DNA of 64,000 bases, from positions 3,038,001-3,102,000 of the forward strand of contig OZ241871.1 of NCBI GenBank assembly GCA_965202955.1, in the 5' to 3' direction. Under the pieces are notes generated by a model. That model searched no databases, was not told the origin of the DNA, and worked only from the letters and a program-made list of their open reading frames with translations. Shown piece by piece: positions 46,864 through 55,245 of this stretch. Both the position numbers and the translations under genes were made by a program. This DNA comes from Bin5 sp034422415 (GTDB lineage Bacteria; Chloroflexota; Anaerolineae; Caldilineales; Caldilineaceae). Position 1 is the stretch's first letter. Each line of letters begins with the position of its first letter.

Positions 46864-47766
46864 CTATAGCCTCCTCCTTGGATAGATTTTCAAGCTTGGC
46901 AGTTCGATTTTGGGTTCTTCGTCAAAAGTGAACCGATAGTGGGGGAAAACCGTTTCTCTTTTGAGACAACAGCATGAGTAACTGAGACTTGAGCCACACG
47001 GACAGATGTCATCGCCTCTGACACCCTCAAATGCCGGATGAAATTTTTTGCGATCCTCTCTGCTGAAATTCCAACTGCCCCATGGTGTTCCAAGAGCATC
47101 TGCAACAAACTTGACCAATTGGAATCGTCGGTCTTTGTTTCCATTTGGGAAAATCACTGAATAATTCTCTGCAGGATCATTTACATGGGCAATGTGAAGG
47201 ATGTCCAAATCTACCAACTCCCTGCCACAAATCTTTCCATCGTAGATTTCTCCAACCTTGTGATTACACCCACCTCCAGGTGTCTTCCTAGTCCCACAAA
47301 TGGAGCAGCGGAAACCTTTTCTGAGGTAACCTGGACTGAAACCCATATCTATTGGGTAGAGATCCTGAAGCTGTCTTGTGTGGACGCGAACGTGCTCAAT
47401 TCCAAACTCGTCATCTTCTTCGACGAAGTGATTGCCCAAACGAGAAAGTCCCTTCTCACAGCCGTCAAGGCACTGCCATGCGGCAATGAACTGATCTGTT
47501 TGAATCATTTGAAACGCAGACAAGAAACTGTGCTGAATTCCGCTTATGGTTTCCAGAATCCAAATGTCTTTGGCCTGCGTTTGGTCTCCCCCAGACACGG
47601 CCTCGCGCTTCAAGAGGGACAAGAATTGCCCGCGCTCCAAGTACGCAGAGGCATCGGTCCGCTCTTTGTAGCATTTAAGCCATTCCACTACAGATTTGAA
47701 ATTCGGATAGCCAAAAGTCTTACGACTGATCATCATCTTTTTGGCAATCGGCAGTTTCGTCTCCAT
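46864..47766 (-). CDS. SEC-C motif protein with a second zinc cluster
   Basis: A 300-residue cytosolic protein. A C-terminal SEC-C zinc motif is present (ICPCGSSLSYSCCC, C255, C257, C265/C266). A separate Cys/His cluster (C154, C157, C167, H169, C180: CSICG..CNHKVGEIYDGKICG) resembles a small zinc ribbon. No catalytic motif is recognisable. ATG at 47766 lies 12 bases from the IS630 element. Before that insertion, the upstream membrane-protein gene would have ended at 47720, overlapping this start by 47 bases, so the two were translationally coupled. Function unknown. Confidence 0.72.
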   Translation of the reverse strand: METKLPIAKKMMISRKTFGYPNFKSVVEWLKCYKERTDASAYLERGQFLSLLKREAVSGGDQTQAKDIWILETISGIQHSFLSAFQMIQTDQFIAAWQCLDGCEKGLSRLGNHFVEEDDEFGIEHVRVHTRQLQDLYPIDMGFSPGYLRKGFRCSICGTRKTPGGGCNHKVGEIYDGKICGRELVDLDILHIAHVNDPAENYSVIFPNGNKDRRFQLVKFVADALGTPWGSWNFSREDRKKFHPAFEGVRGDDICPCGSSLSYSCCCLKRETVFPHYRFTFDEEPKIELPSLKIYPRRRL

Positions 47767-47778
47767 CTTCCAACAGGC

Positions 47779-49007
47779 TAGTGGTGTAACAGATAGGGTT
47801 TGACGGACAAGTGAACTGTGGCATACTCTCCGGAAAGGCGGACACAAGGAGAGGGGAAATGCCAGCGAAACGATATCGGGTGCGCTTGACAGCGGAGGAG
47901 CGCAAGGAACTGGAAACGCAAGTGAATACAGGCACAGGGTCGGGGCGCCGCTCAAGACGGGCTCGCATCCTCTTGATGGCCGATGAAGCGCAGGTGGGCG
48001 GGGGCTTTAACGACGCCGAGATAGGCAAGGCTTTAGGCGCGCATGCGCGCACAGTCGAGCGAGTTCGGGCGCGCTGTGTCACAGTCGGAATTGAAGCGGC
48101 CCTCACCCACACGCGCCCGAAGCGGAAGCGACCGCGCGTATTGGACGGTGCGGGCGAAGCCCGCTTGGTGCAGATAGCCTGTAGCGCTGCGCCCGATGGA
48201 CAGGAGAGATGGACGTTGCAGATGCTGGCCGATAAGCTGGTCGAATTGGAGGTGGTCGAACGCATTTCGCGCGAAACGGTGCGCACGATACTCAAAAAAA
48301 CGAACTCAAGCCTTGGTTGAAAGATGTGTGGTGCGTGCCGGAGGCGGCGAGTGCAGAGTTCGTCTGTGCCATGGAAGATACGCTTGCAGTCTATCATCGG
48401 CCGCAGGATGAGAAGCGACCGCTGGTCTGTCTGGATGAAGGCAGCAAACAGTTGACCAAAGAGACCCGTCTGCCCCTGCCGCCCCGACCCGGTACGGTGG
48501 CCAAATATGACTACGAGTATGAACGCAACGGTACCTGTAACCTCTTTCTCCTTTTCGCACCTCTGCAAGCCTGGCGTCATGTCAAGGTGACAGCGCGCCG
48601 TACCATGGTCGATTTCGCCCACTGCCTGCGCGACCTGGTCGATATCCATTTCCCGCAGGCAGAGACGATCGTCTTGGTCATGGATAATCTGAACACGCAC
48701 AAACTCGCATCTTTGTATGAAGCGTTCCCAGCGGCTGAGGCGTACCGCATTGCCGCCAAACTGGAAATCCATTACACCCCCAAACATGGCAGCTGGCTCA
48801 ATATGGCGGAAATCGAACTCAGTGTCCTGCATCGACAGTGCTTGAAGGCTCGCATCCCTGACAAACAGACCTTGATGCAGAAAGTCGCAGCTTGGCAAGA
48901 CCGCCGCAATGCTTCTGCATCGAGCGTCAACTGGCGTTTCACCACCGCTGACGCTCGCATCAAACTCGAAAGCCTCTATCCATCAATAGAAGTTTGTTGA
49001 ACTACTA
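47779..49007 (+). mobile_element. IS630-family insertion sequence
   Basis: The transposase region is bounded by imperfect inverted repeats: left TAGTGGTGTAACAGA, right (complement) TAGTAGTTCAACAAA. Each outer end begins with TA, the target duplication of IS630/Tc1-mariner elements. Total 1,229 bases with both TA. Removing it with one TA rejoins a gene in frame on the minus strand, which supports these ends. Confidence 0.87.
47859..49000 (+). CDS. IS630-family transposase, two frames joined by a -1 slip
   Basis: Frame one starts at ATG 47859 after AGGAGAGGGG and encodes an HTH part (MPAKRYRVRLTAEERKELE, NDAEIGKALGAHARTVERVR), ending shortly after ILKK at 48320. Frame two continues NELKPWLKDVWCVPEAASAEF and holds the DDE core: VCLDEGS, LVMDNLNTH and HGSWLNMAEIELS. 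The join lies on a run of seven A at about 48294-48300, where slipping back one base restores the frame exactly. Such programmed frameshifting is known in IS630-type elements, so the transposase may be functional. Confidence 0.85.
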
Positions 49008-49591
49008 GTGTTGTTAGGCCCATAAGGAGTGTTCAAACCAAAAGAATTTGTCTGATTGCTGTATGACATCCTCAATAGAGTCCCATTCTTATGTTTGTAC
49101 AGAAAGTTCCAATTGATTCTGGCTTCTGTCCTCCTACCCCTTCTGCTCTTCTTTAGCCGGCGGATGACTACTGCCAACACCGGGAGTAAGGTTGTCACCA
49201 AGACAGGGTCGCAAATGTAGAGGGTGGGAAGGTTAATCTCAATAGACTTAAACGAGAACTCAACATAGTCATCTGATGTTGCAATCTCGACCTTGGCGCG
49301 ATCTCCAAGTTCTTCACGCAAAAGGTTTAGAACGACTTCTGTTGTATCTGGAAAGACAGGGCCTGTATACTCTGGTAGGCGATGATTAACTACCTCCCAA
49401 TGATCCTTCAATGCCACTCGTCCTGAGAATTTGAGATGAACATCGGATGGAATGATAATTACCTGAGCCGCTCGAAGTCTATCCCTGAGTTCGAGATCGC
49501 TGTCGAATGACGCCAGGAATCTGTCTATGCCTAAGGGAGACGACCAGTCGAAATCAAAGTCTTGCTCTGTCTGTTCTTGGAAATTGTTCAT
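48983..49591 (-). CDS. Single-helix membrane protein, 3' end replaced by IS630
   Basis: A 202-residue protein of unknown family. Residues 1-120 are soluble and acidic at the start (QEQTEQDFDFDW). One transmembrane helix follows (about 122-144), then a basic stretch KKSRRGRR. The last residues (SSSTNFY) come from the IS630 terminus. Excising the IS extends the frame by SLLEDGDETADCQKDDDQS to a stop at 47720, giving 214 residues and an overlap with the SEC-C gene. A truncated product may still be functional. Confidence 0.65.
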   Translation of the reverse strand: MNNFQEQTEQDFDFDWSSPLGIDRFLASFDSDLELRDRLRAAQVIIIPSDVHLKFSGRVALKDHWEVVNHRLPEYTGPVFPDTTEVVLNLLREELGDRAKVEIATSDDYVEFSFKSIEINLPTLYICDPVLVTTLLPVLAVVIRRLKKSRRGRRTEARINWNFLYKHKNGTLLRMSYSNQTNSFGLNTPYGPNNTSSSTNFY

Positions 49592-49649
49592 GAAGACAAC
49601 CTCTTCAATTGATTATGAAAACCCAAGTAATCCTATCATAAGCTGAAAC

Positions 49650-49800
49650 GGGTCCCAAAAACCGGACGACGAGCTAAGGTGTGAATTGGAGCAGTTCACC
49701 AAGCACGTCAAAAGATGATTCATGGCCAAGCCACGGCGGCGATACATCAAAGGCAGCCGCACCCACACAGTCCTGCTCGCCGACTTGAAAGCGACAGGCA
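49650..49800 (+). mobile_element. Degenerate left end of an IS3-family element (copy C)
   Basis: GGTCCCAAAAACCGGACGAC then GAATTGGAGCAGTTCACC and ATGGCCAAGCCACGGCGGCG parallel the leader and orfA start of copy B and of the element at 38.8-40.0 kb. The reading frame stops within 30 codons. Confidence 0.6.
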
Positions 49801-49861
49801 TCATCGCATGACCCCCGATGACAGAAGAGCGAAACACTGTCGAGCGGTTCTGGCCTAAAGT

Positions 49862-50635
49862 ATGGAGAACCACAAAGTGAATCAGAACATTGAAGAACAA
49901 CGCGCGAAGCATTGGCTTGAGAGTAAGGGGTACATCGATATTCTCGATCTGTCCATAGCCAATCTTGATCCCCCAGACTTTGTGGTGGAACAGCGTATCG
50001 GCGTCGAAGTTCGAAGACTGAATTGGATGACCGACACCACGAAAACAAATCGAGGCGTAGAGGAGTTGGAAAAGCCTCTCGAAGTTACGATCACCGCGCT
50101 ACTGAAGGAAGCTGTGGAGCCGCCAGGTGGGTATAATGTATTTCTCTCATGCCTTTTGCCGCACGATTGTCTTCCGCCAACTCGAGTTACCAGAAAGCAA
50201 GTCTCGCGAGCCATCGATGAATTCGTTGATTACCTCAACAAGGCTATGCAGCCAGGTAGGAGGCCTCACTTCTCTTGGGCCACCCACCTGAAGTGTGGGA
50301 TAACCATTTGGTTTGATGCCGCTTTGACTTCGAACACTGCCAAGTTTGAGTTGGTGGACGTCGAAGTGGCAGCGTCAATGCGGGGGTGGGTGGTAAAGGA
50401 TACGATTGACAACATAAATCGTTGTATCCAGGACAAAACCGAAAAGGTAATGAAAACAGGAGTCCACCGCTACCCGGAGTGGTGGCTTGTCTTGGTTGAT
50501 CATAACGTTTTCGCGCCAGACGGTTGGGATGAAGAGTGGCACACAATTCGTAAACAGCTAGTCGATACGCAACCCTGGTCGAGAATCGTCGTACTTCACT
50601 GGTGGGACACCCAAAGGCACGTAGAAGTGATTTGA
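49862..50635 (+). CDS. Unrecognised protein with a PD-(D/E)xK-like motif
   Basis: A 257-residue soluble protein. The N-terminal third fits a restriction-endonuclease-like core: helix, then DPPDFVVEQRIGVEVRRL with D39 and E49-V-R51 in place of the usual E-x-K. The C-terminal part ends in paired aromatic strands (EWWLVLVDHNVF, RIVVLHWWD). The Lys-to-Arg change makes activity uncertain. Composition is lower in GC than core genes. It stands between IS and ISP remnants; the ribosome site is weak. Nuclease function is an inference from this short motif. Confidence 0.5.
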   Translation: MENHKVNQNIEEQRAKHWLESKGYIDILDLSIANLDPPDFVVEQRIGVEVRRLNWMTDTTKTNRGVEELEKPLEVTITALLKEAVEPPGGYNVFLSCLLPHDCLPPTRVTRKQVSRAIDEFVDYLNKAMQPGRRPHFSWATHLKCGITIWFDAALTSNTAKFELVDVEVAASMRGWVVKDTIDNINRCIQDKTEKVMKTGVHRYPEWWLVLVDHNVFAPDGWDEEWHTIRKQLVDTQPWSRIVVLHWWDTQRHVEVI

Positions 50636-50689
50636 AAATACGGGGAGTCTGCTTCAAACAACACGACAGGTTCCATTGTTTTTCACGGT

Positions 50690-50950
50690 GCGAGTCGCAT
50701 CCCCGCGGGAGCCTTCAACTACCGCCTCGGCAATCGCTCCGCCCTCGAATGGGTCATCGACCAGTACCGCGTCAAAACCGACAAACGCAGCGGCATCACC
50801 AACGACCCCAACCGTCCCGACGACCCCCAATACATCCTCCGCCTGCTCGCCAAAGTAATCAGCGTCAGCCTGGAAACCGTAGAGATCGTGGCAAGCCTGC
50901 CGGATCTTGGGATTGCTGAGCAGGTTGCGGAAGCCCCCAGCATCCCCTAG
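50690..50950 (+). pseudogene. C-terminal tail of a type ISP/helicase-type restriction enzyme (copy 2)
   Basis: An uninterrupted frame reads RIPAGAFNYRLGNRSALEW, VIDQYRVKTDKRSGITNDP, DDPQYILRLLAKVISVSLET and SLPDLGIAEQ to TAG at 50950. It matches the extreme C-terminus of large type ISP or DEAD-box restriction proteins. The upstream several kilobases of such a gene are missing; the AbiJ-type and nuclease-like genes now occupy the area. Related to the shorter copy at 46621. Confidence 0.7.
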
Positions 50951-51087
50951 CGGATCCCGTCTGCTGAAGGGACCGAAGGGAGTGAGCCGTCCACAAACAG
51001 TAGAAAATGAGGAAGAGAGATGGACAGGCTGGTGTATAATCTGTGTGCAATGACAGCGGATGAGATTGCAGCAAAGGAGGGGATGGC

Positions 51088-52971
51088 GTGAGCGAAACTG
51101 TCATCAGAAACGTTGCCGAATTTCAGACACAGTTGCAAACAGTTGAGGCTGACGAGACGGATTTTCTGTACCGGGGTCAAGCTGATGTGAATTGGAAGGT
51201 CGAATGTTCGGCTTCCCGACGCTTGAATCTCGACCCCACAAAACCTGTCGAAAACCAGCTCATCAATCCCCTGCTTGTCGGTTACTTGGAGTCGCGCATC
51301 GAGAGAGCCAGAAAGCGAAACTTCCTGCCGCCTGACTTCAACGAGGATTCCTCAGACCTGGAACTTTTGGCGCAACTTCAATATTTTGGAGCGGCAACTG
51401 GACTGATAGACTTCACAACCGCCCCATTGATTGCGCTCTGGTTCGCTTGCAATGAATCACACGCAAAAGACGGTGCTGTCTTTCTCCTTCCTCGATCGGC
51501 AACAAAGAAGGTAGATAACTCCAGCGACCTCAAAGAGAAAATACAGTCATTCTACGAGAAAGATGAAATCTGGTTGTGGGAGCCGCCGCCGCGCGGACAC
51601 CGTATAGGGGCACAGAATTCTGTGTTCGTGCTCGGAGTCCCGGTGATTTCGCGAGCGGCAATGAGGAAATTAACCGTTCCAGCCGAAAGCAAGCCAGACA
51701 TTCTGACACATCTGGAGGACCTGTGCAATATCAATGAGGAAGAACTGTTCCCGGACTTTCCAGGGTATGCTGTGTCTAACGCCTCCAACAAGACCTATGA
51801 CGTCTCACGCTCCGTTTCCTACTGGAATGAGCGGATTGGGCTGGCCCACGACGACAGCGCAAGAGCAAAAGCCCATTACCGTTGTGGAGTGGCGTTCAGC
51901 GCGATCAAGAACGCCAGGAAGGCTATCGAACAGTACAGTGCGGCGATTGAACTGAAACCGGATGCAAGGGCCTACGGCAACAGAGGCTTGGCTAAAGCGG
52001 ATCTCAATCAGCGCGACAAGGCACTGGCGGACTATGACAGGGCAATATCCCTCAATCCACAGTACGCTATAGCCTACAACAATCGCGGGTCTGTCAAGGA
52101 GGAGATGGGCCTGCACGAGGAAGCAATCGCCGATTTTGACAGCGCCTTGTCTATCAATCCGAATCTGGCGGGATGCTACGCGAATCGAGGTTCTGCGAAT
52201 ACGAAACTTAAACGCTACGAGGATGCGATTCAGGACTACGATTCGGCTATACGAGTCGATCCTGAATGGGCGGAAGCATATTGCGGCCGCGGCATGACGA
52301 GAATAGACCAGGAAAAGTACGCGGAAGCAGTTGCTGACTTTGATGCTGCGATAGCTATCAGACCGGATTACGCCGATGCCTTTATCAACCGAGGCGCTGC
52401 CAAGTCGTGGCTAAGAAGGCACAAAGAAGCAATCGCAGACTTTTCCGAAGCCTTACGTATCCAACCACACGATGCCGAAGCCTACTACAACCGCGGCGCA
52501 ACAATGGCCATTATTGGCTTGCACGAGGAAGCCATTGCGGACTTTGATGCAGCGATAGCCCTAGATCCCAAACACGCCAAAGCCTTCAACAGCCGTGGCG
52601 CAACTAGAGCTAAGATTGGCCACTTCAAGGAAGCGGAAACTGACTTTAGCACAGCTATTGGAATAAACCCGAAATATGATGAGGCTTACTTCAATCGAGG
52701 ATTGGCCCGCAAGTCTCTTGGGCAATTGTCAGCGGCCGCAGAAGATTTCGAGAAAGCGCGACTTTTGGCGGGAAAACAGGGGAACGCAGACCTCCTGAAA
52801 ATACTGGACCGGGAACTTGACGACCTGAAATCGAGAGATCCCAGCGCGCCCCCCTTCTTCCAGGTGGTTCCGCATCGCAGCGGATACGTCGAAGGTATCC
52901 ATCCCGGAATGCTCAAGGAACTCCTCTGCGACATGGACGATGACAGGTTCATCGAGAAAAGTGCGCAATGA
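51088..52971 (+). CDS. FRG-domain protein with nine TPRs and an antitoxin-like tail
   Basis: A 627-residue protein. Residues 1-250 form an FRG domain: FLYRGQADVNW at 26-36 and LLAQLQYFGAATGLIDFTTAPLIALWFAC near 93-121. About nine tetratricopeptide repeats follow (257-567; each with the NRG and D-x-A-I pattern, e.g. AYNNRGSVKEEMGLHEEAIADFDSAL). The last 35 residues (FQVVPHRSGYVEGIHPGML, then LLCDMDDDRFIEK) resemble the toxin-binding tail of VapB-type antitoxins. GTG at 51088 follows AAAGGAGG, and a TATAAT lies at 51035-51040. The stop overlaps the start of a PIN toxin gene (ATGA). FRG domains occur in phage-defence proteins; the enzymatic role is unknown. Confidence 0.82.
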   Translation: MSETVIRNVAEFQTQLQTVEADETDFLYRGQADVNWKVECSASRRLNLDPTKPVENQLINPLLVGYLESRIERARKRNFLPPDFNEDSSDLELLAQLQYFGAATGLIDFTTAPLIALWFACNESHAKDGAVFLLPRSATKKVDNSSDLKEKIQSFYEKDEIWLWEPPPRGHRIGAQNSVFVLGVPVISRAAMRKLTVPAESKPDILTHLEDLCNINEEELFPDFPGYAVSNASNKTYDVSRSVSYWNERIGLAHDDSARAKAHYRCGVAFSAIKNARKAIEQYSAAIELKPDARAYGNRGLAKADLNQRDKALADYDRAISLNPQYAIAYNNRGSVKEEMGLHEEAIADFDSALSINPNLAGCYANRGSANTKLKRYEDAIQDYDSAIRVDPEWAEAYCGRGMTRIDQEKYAEAVADFDAAIAIRPDYADAFINRGAAKSWLRRHKEAIADFSEALRIQPHDAEAYYNRGATMAIIGLHEEAIADFDAAIALDPKHAKAFNSRGATRAKIGHFKEAETDFSTAIGINPKYDEAYFNRGLARKSLGQLSAAAEDFEKARLLAGKQGNADLLKILDRELDDLKSRDPSAPPFFQVVPHRSGYVEGIHPGMLKELLCDMDDDRFIEKSAQ

Positions 52972-53393
52972 TCGTTCCGGATGTCAACCTCTTGGTTTAC
53001 GCTTACCATGAAGATGACCCAAATCACGAAGCAGCCAAACGTTGGTGGGAAGGGCTGGTTAACGGTACGGAAGCAATCGGCGTCCCATGGGCTGTATCAA
53101 TGGGCTTCATTCGGCTGATGTTAAATCCCAGAGTCCTTTCTTCTCCGATGACATCGTCATCAGCTCTTGGATGTGTGAAAACTTGGATGCAATACTCTCA
53201 CATCAATCCTGTCACCCCAGGAGCAGATCATCTGACCCACTTTCAACGGAATCTTGACGCCTCTGGCGGTACCGCGAAACTTGTGCCGGATGCCCACATC
53301 GCCGCCATCGCCTTGGAGCGCCAAGCCGTACTGCATTCCAACGATTCGGATTTCAACCGCTTCCCCGGCCTCCAGTGGTATAACCCGCTGTGA
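52968..53393 (+). CDS. vapC: PIN-domain toxin, VapC family
   Basis: A 141-residue PIN-domain ribonuclease. The acidic catalytic residues are in place: D5 in MIVPDVNLLVYAY, D in VPDAHIAAIALE and D in HSNDSDFNRFPGLQW. The length is typical of complete VapC toxins. It overlaps the FRG-TPR gene by four bases, and no separate antitoxin gene exists upstream. The antitoxin function is therefore likely carried by the tail of the FRG-TPR protein. Known VapC proteins cleave tRNA or rRNA. Confidence 0.88.
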   Translation: MIVPDVNLLVYAYHEDDPNHEAAKRWWEGLVNGTEAIGVPWAVSMGFIRLMLNPRVLSSPMTSSSALGCVKTWMQYSHINPVTPGADHLTHFQRNLDASGGTAKLVPDAHIAAIALERQAVLHSNDSDFNRFPGLQWYNPL

Positions 53394-53460
53394 CTTGAGC
53401 AGGACCTCAAGTTAAGGTATCTGGCGAATTGACGTGTCTTGCCCGGAATTACTTTGCAGC

Positions 53461-54336
53461 TCAGGCCTGGTCCTCCCGAGGGCCTAGTTCTGGATAGAAT
53501 AACTGCGCGCCTTGAAGCCCGGTCTGGGCGTTCATGCCAAGATGCCAGCGCCCCAAGTTGGCCCAGAACAGCACGGACAGTTCCGGCCCGCCGAAACAGA
53601 CGTTGGTCGGCGCGCCCAGAGCTGTTCCCTCGTAGTCGTCCATCAGCACGGTGAGGTCGCCATTGGGCAGGACGCGCAGGATCGTGTCCGGCCGGTAGCA
53701 GGAGATAAGGAAGCCGCCGTCAGCGCAGAAGGCCAGCCCATCGGGGACGACCCGCGGCAACTCGACGACTGTCTCCGTCGGCCCCGTCTTGCGGCCGTCC
53801 TCGACCGGGAAGCGGACGATCCGCGGCGGACTGAGCGACATGGCGAGGTACAGGAACCGGCCGTCCGGGCTGAGCGCGCAGCCGTTGGGAAACTGGCTGT
53901 TCTCGTTATCGATCAGGCTGGTTGTGCCGTCAGGCGCCACGCAGAAGGTGCAGCCGTCGTCGCCGTACCACGCGCCCGAGTCGGTTACGTAGAGGTTGCC
54001 CTGGGCGTCGAACGCTGGATAGTTGGGCGTGCGCAGCGGGCGATGCTCGCTGCCTGCACTGTACTCGCTGACCTCGCCCGCCGGCGTTACCTTGTAGACC
54101 GCGCCCCGGTCGGCAGTGCAGATGTAGACGTTGGCCGCTGCATCCAGCGCCATACCCAGGTTGAGGCCGCCGGTGTCGGCATAGGCGTCAACTTGGCGCG
54201 AGGAAAAGTCGATTCGGTAGACCTGCCCCGCTTCGCCGCCGGCGTATATGTTTCCGTCCGGCCCGAGCGCCACCCCTTCGGGATGGTCAAGACCCTCGAC
54301 GAAGGTTTCAGCGTGTTTCAAATTGATCAGCGGCAT
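53461..54336 (-). CDS. SMP-30/gluconolactonase-type beta-propeller lactonase
   Basis: A 291-residue six-bladed beta-propeller of the SMP-30/gluconolactonase family, which hydrolyses sugar lactones in a Ca2+/Zn2+-dependent way. Typical blade sequences are HPEGVALGPDGNIYAGGEAG, NYPAFDAQGNLYVTDSG and NGCALSPDGRFLYLAMS, with VPDGLAFCADGGFLIS. There is no signal peptide, so it is cytosolic. ATG at 54336 has AGGAG seven bases upstream. It is the last gene of the catabolic cluster and would open a lactone made by a dehydrogenase. Confidence 0.87.
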   Translation of the reverse strand: MPLINLKHAETFVEGLDHPEGVALGPDGNIYAGGEAGQVYRIDFSSRQVDAYADTGGLNLGMALDAAANVYICTADRGAVYKVTPAGEVSEYSAGSEHRPLRTPNYPAFDAQGNLYVTDSGAWYGDDGCTFCVAPDGTTSLIDNENSQFPNGCALSPDGRFLYLAMSLSPPRIVRFPVEDGRKTGPTETVVELPRVVPDGLAFCADGGFLISCYRPDTILRVLPNGDLTVLMDDYEGTALGAPTNVCFGGPELSVLFWANLGRWHLGMNAQTGLQGAQLFYPELGPREDQA

Positions 54337-54438
54337 ATCCTGTCTCCTCACCTGGGCTGGATTCCGCGCCTTTCCGCGATTCGGCGTCGTTTTGAAGTGC
54401 GAAATCTGTGCTTCTGGACCTTCCTCGGGCCGCAGCTG

Positions 54439-55227
54439 TCAATAGTTGTTGCTTACAACGCCCGGCTGCCACTGGTTGGCGCCCATCAGCTGCTGCACAA
54501 CCTCTGACGGGCTGTCCAGTTCGGCCAGTTGGGCGCGCATATCCTCCTGCGTGACGTAAAAGGGCCGCGTGTACATCCCCAGCAGGACGGAACGCGGTTT
54601 GTCAGTCGTGTTGGGCCGGGCGGTGTGCCAGGTCTTGCCGTTCATCACCATCACGCTGCCGCGCTGCCCGGTCAGAATTTCCCCGCCCTCGATCCACTGA
54701 TTGGCGATTTCCGGCGGCGGCCGGCGGCCTTCGCGATGGCTGTAGGGCATGATGCCGGTGCCCCCGTTAGCGACGGTCAGGTCGTCGAGCAGCCACATCG
54801 TCTGCCCGCTCACGTTGTCGGTCGGCCAGGGACAGTTCACGCGCTGGAACGGAAAGTCCGGGTGCCAGCCGTAGCGGTCGTAACCGGGATAGGTGGTGTT
54901 GGCGGTCCAGGTGGAGCAGATTACATCTTCATCGAGGTACTGTTTCCAGATCGAGTGGACCAGGGGATGGGCCATCAGTTCCACAAAGATCGGGTCCTTA
55001 ACTGCGATGCGGGCGACGCGCTGGGTGCGGGTGCGCCATGTGCCTTCGGTCGCCTCTTCCGCCAGCAGGCGCTCCAGGACGGTGCGGGCCTGGTCGGCCT
55101 TTTCCGTGCTGATCACACCAGGCAGTAGGCAGTAGCCGCGTTCGTCCAGCTCGGCGATGATTGCGGCTATGTCATGTTTGCCGTTGGGACTCGTTTCCAC
55201 CAGCCGCACTCCTCTTTTCTGTTTCAA
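54439..55227 (-). CDS. Phytanoyl-CoA dioxygenase-family Fe(II)/2-oxoglutarate enzyme
   Basis: A 262-residue PhyH-type oxygenase. The iron facial triad is complete: H122-x-D124 in GWHPDFPF and H201 in GKTWHTARPN, with R212 for 2-oxoglutarate. It should hydroxylate an unactivated carbon using Fe(II), O2 and 2-oxoglutarate. It lies 102 bases upstream of the lactonase gene and 18 after a hydrolase gene. The substrate is unlikely to be phytanoyl-CoA. Confidence 0.88.
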   Translation of the reverse strand: MKQKRGVRLVETSPNGKHDIAAIIAELDERGYCLLPGVISTEKADQARTVLERLLAEEATEGTWRTRTQRVARIAVKDPIFVELMAHPLVHSIWKQYLDEDVICSTWTANTTYPGYDRYGWHPDFPFQRVNCPWPTDNVSGQTMWLLDDLTVANGGTGIMPYSHREGRRPPPEIANQWIEGGEILTGQRGSVMVMNGKTWHTARPNTTDKPRSVLLGMYTRPFYVTQEDMRAQLAELDSPSEVVQQLMGANQWQPGVVSNNY

Positions 55228-55245
55228 TTCTGCTGCCTGTTTCGG

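Noticed and set aside
47720..48898. A 392-codon minus-strand frame across the IS630 element
   Set aside because: Most of it is antisense of the transposase. Only its last 19 codons are meaningful, as the displaced end of the membrane-protein gene.
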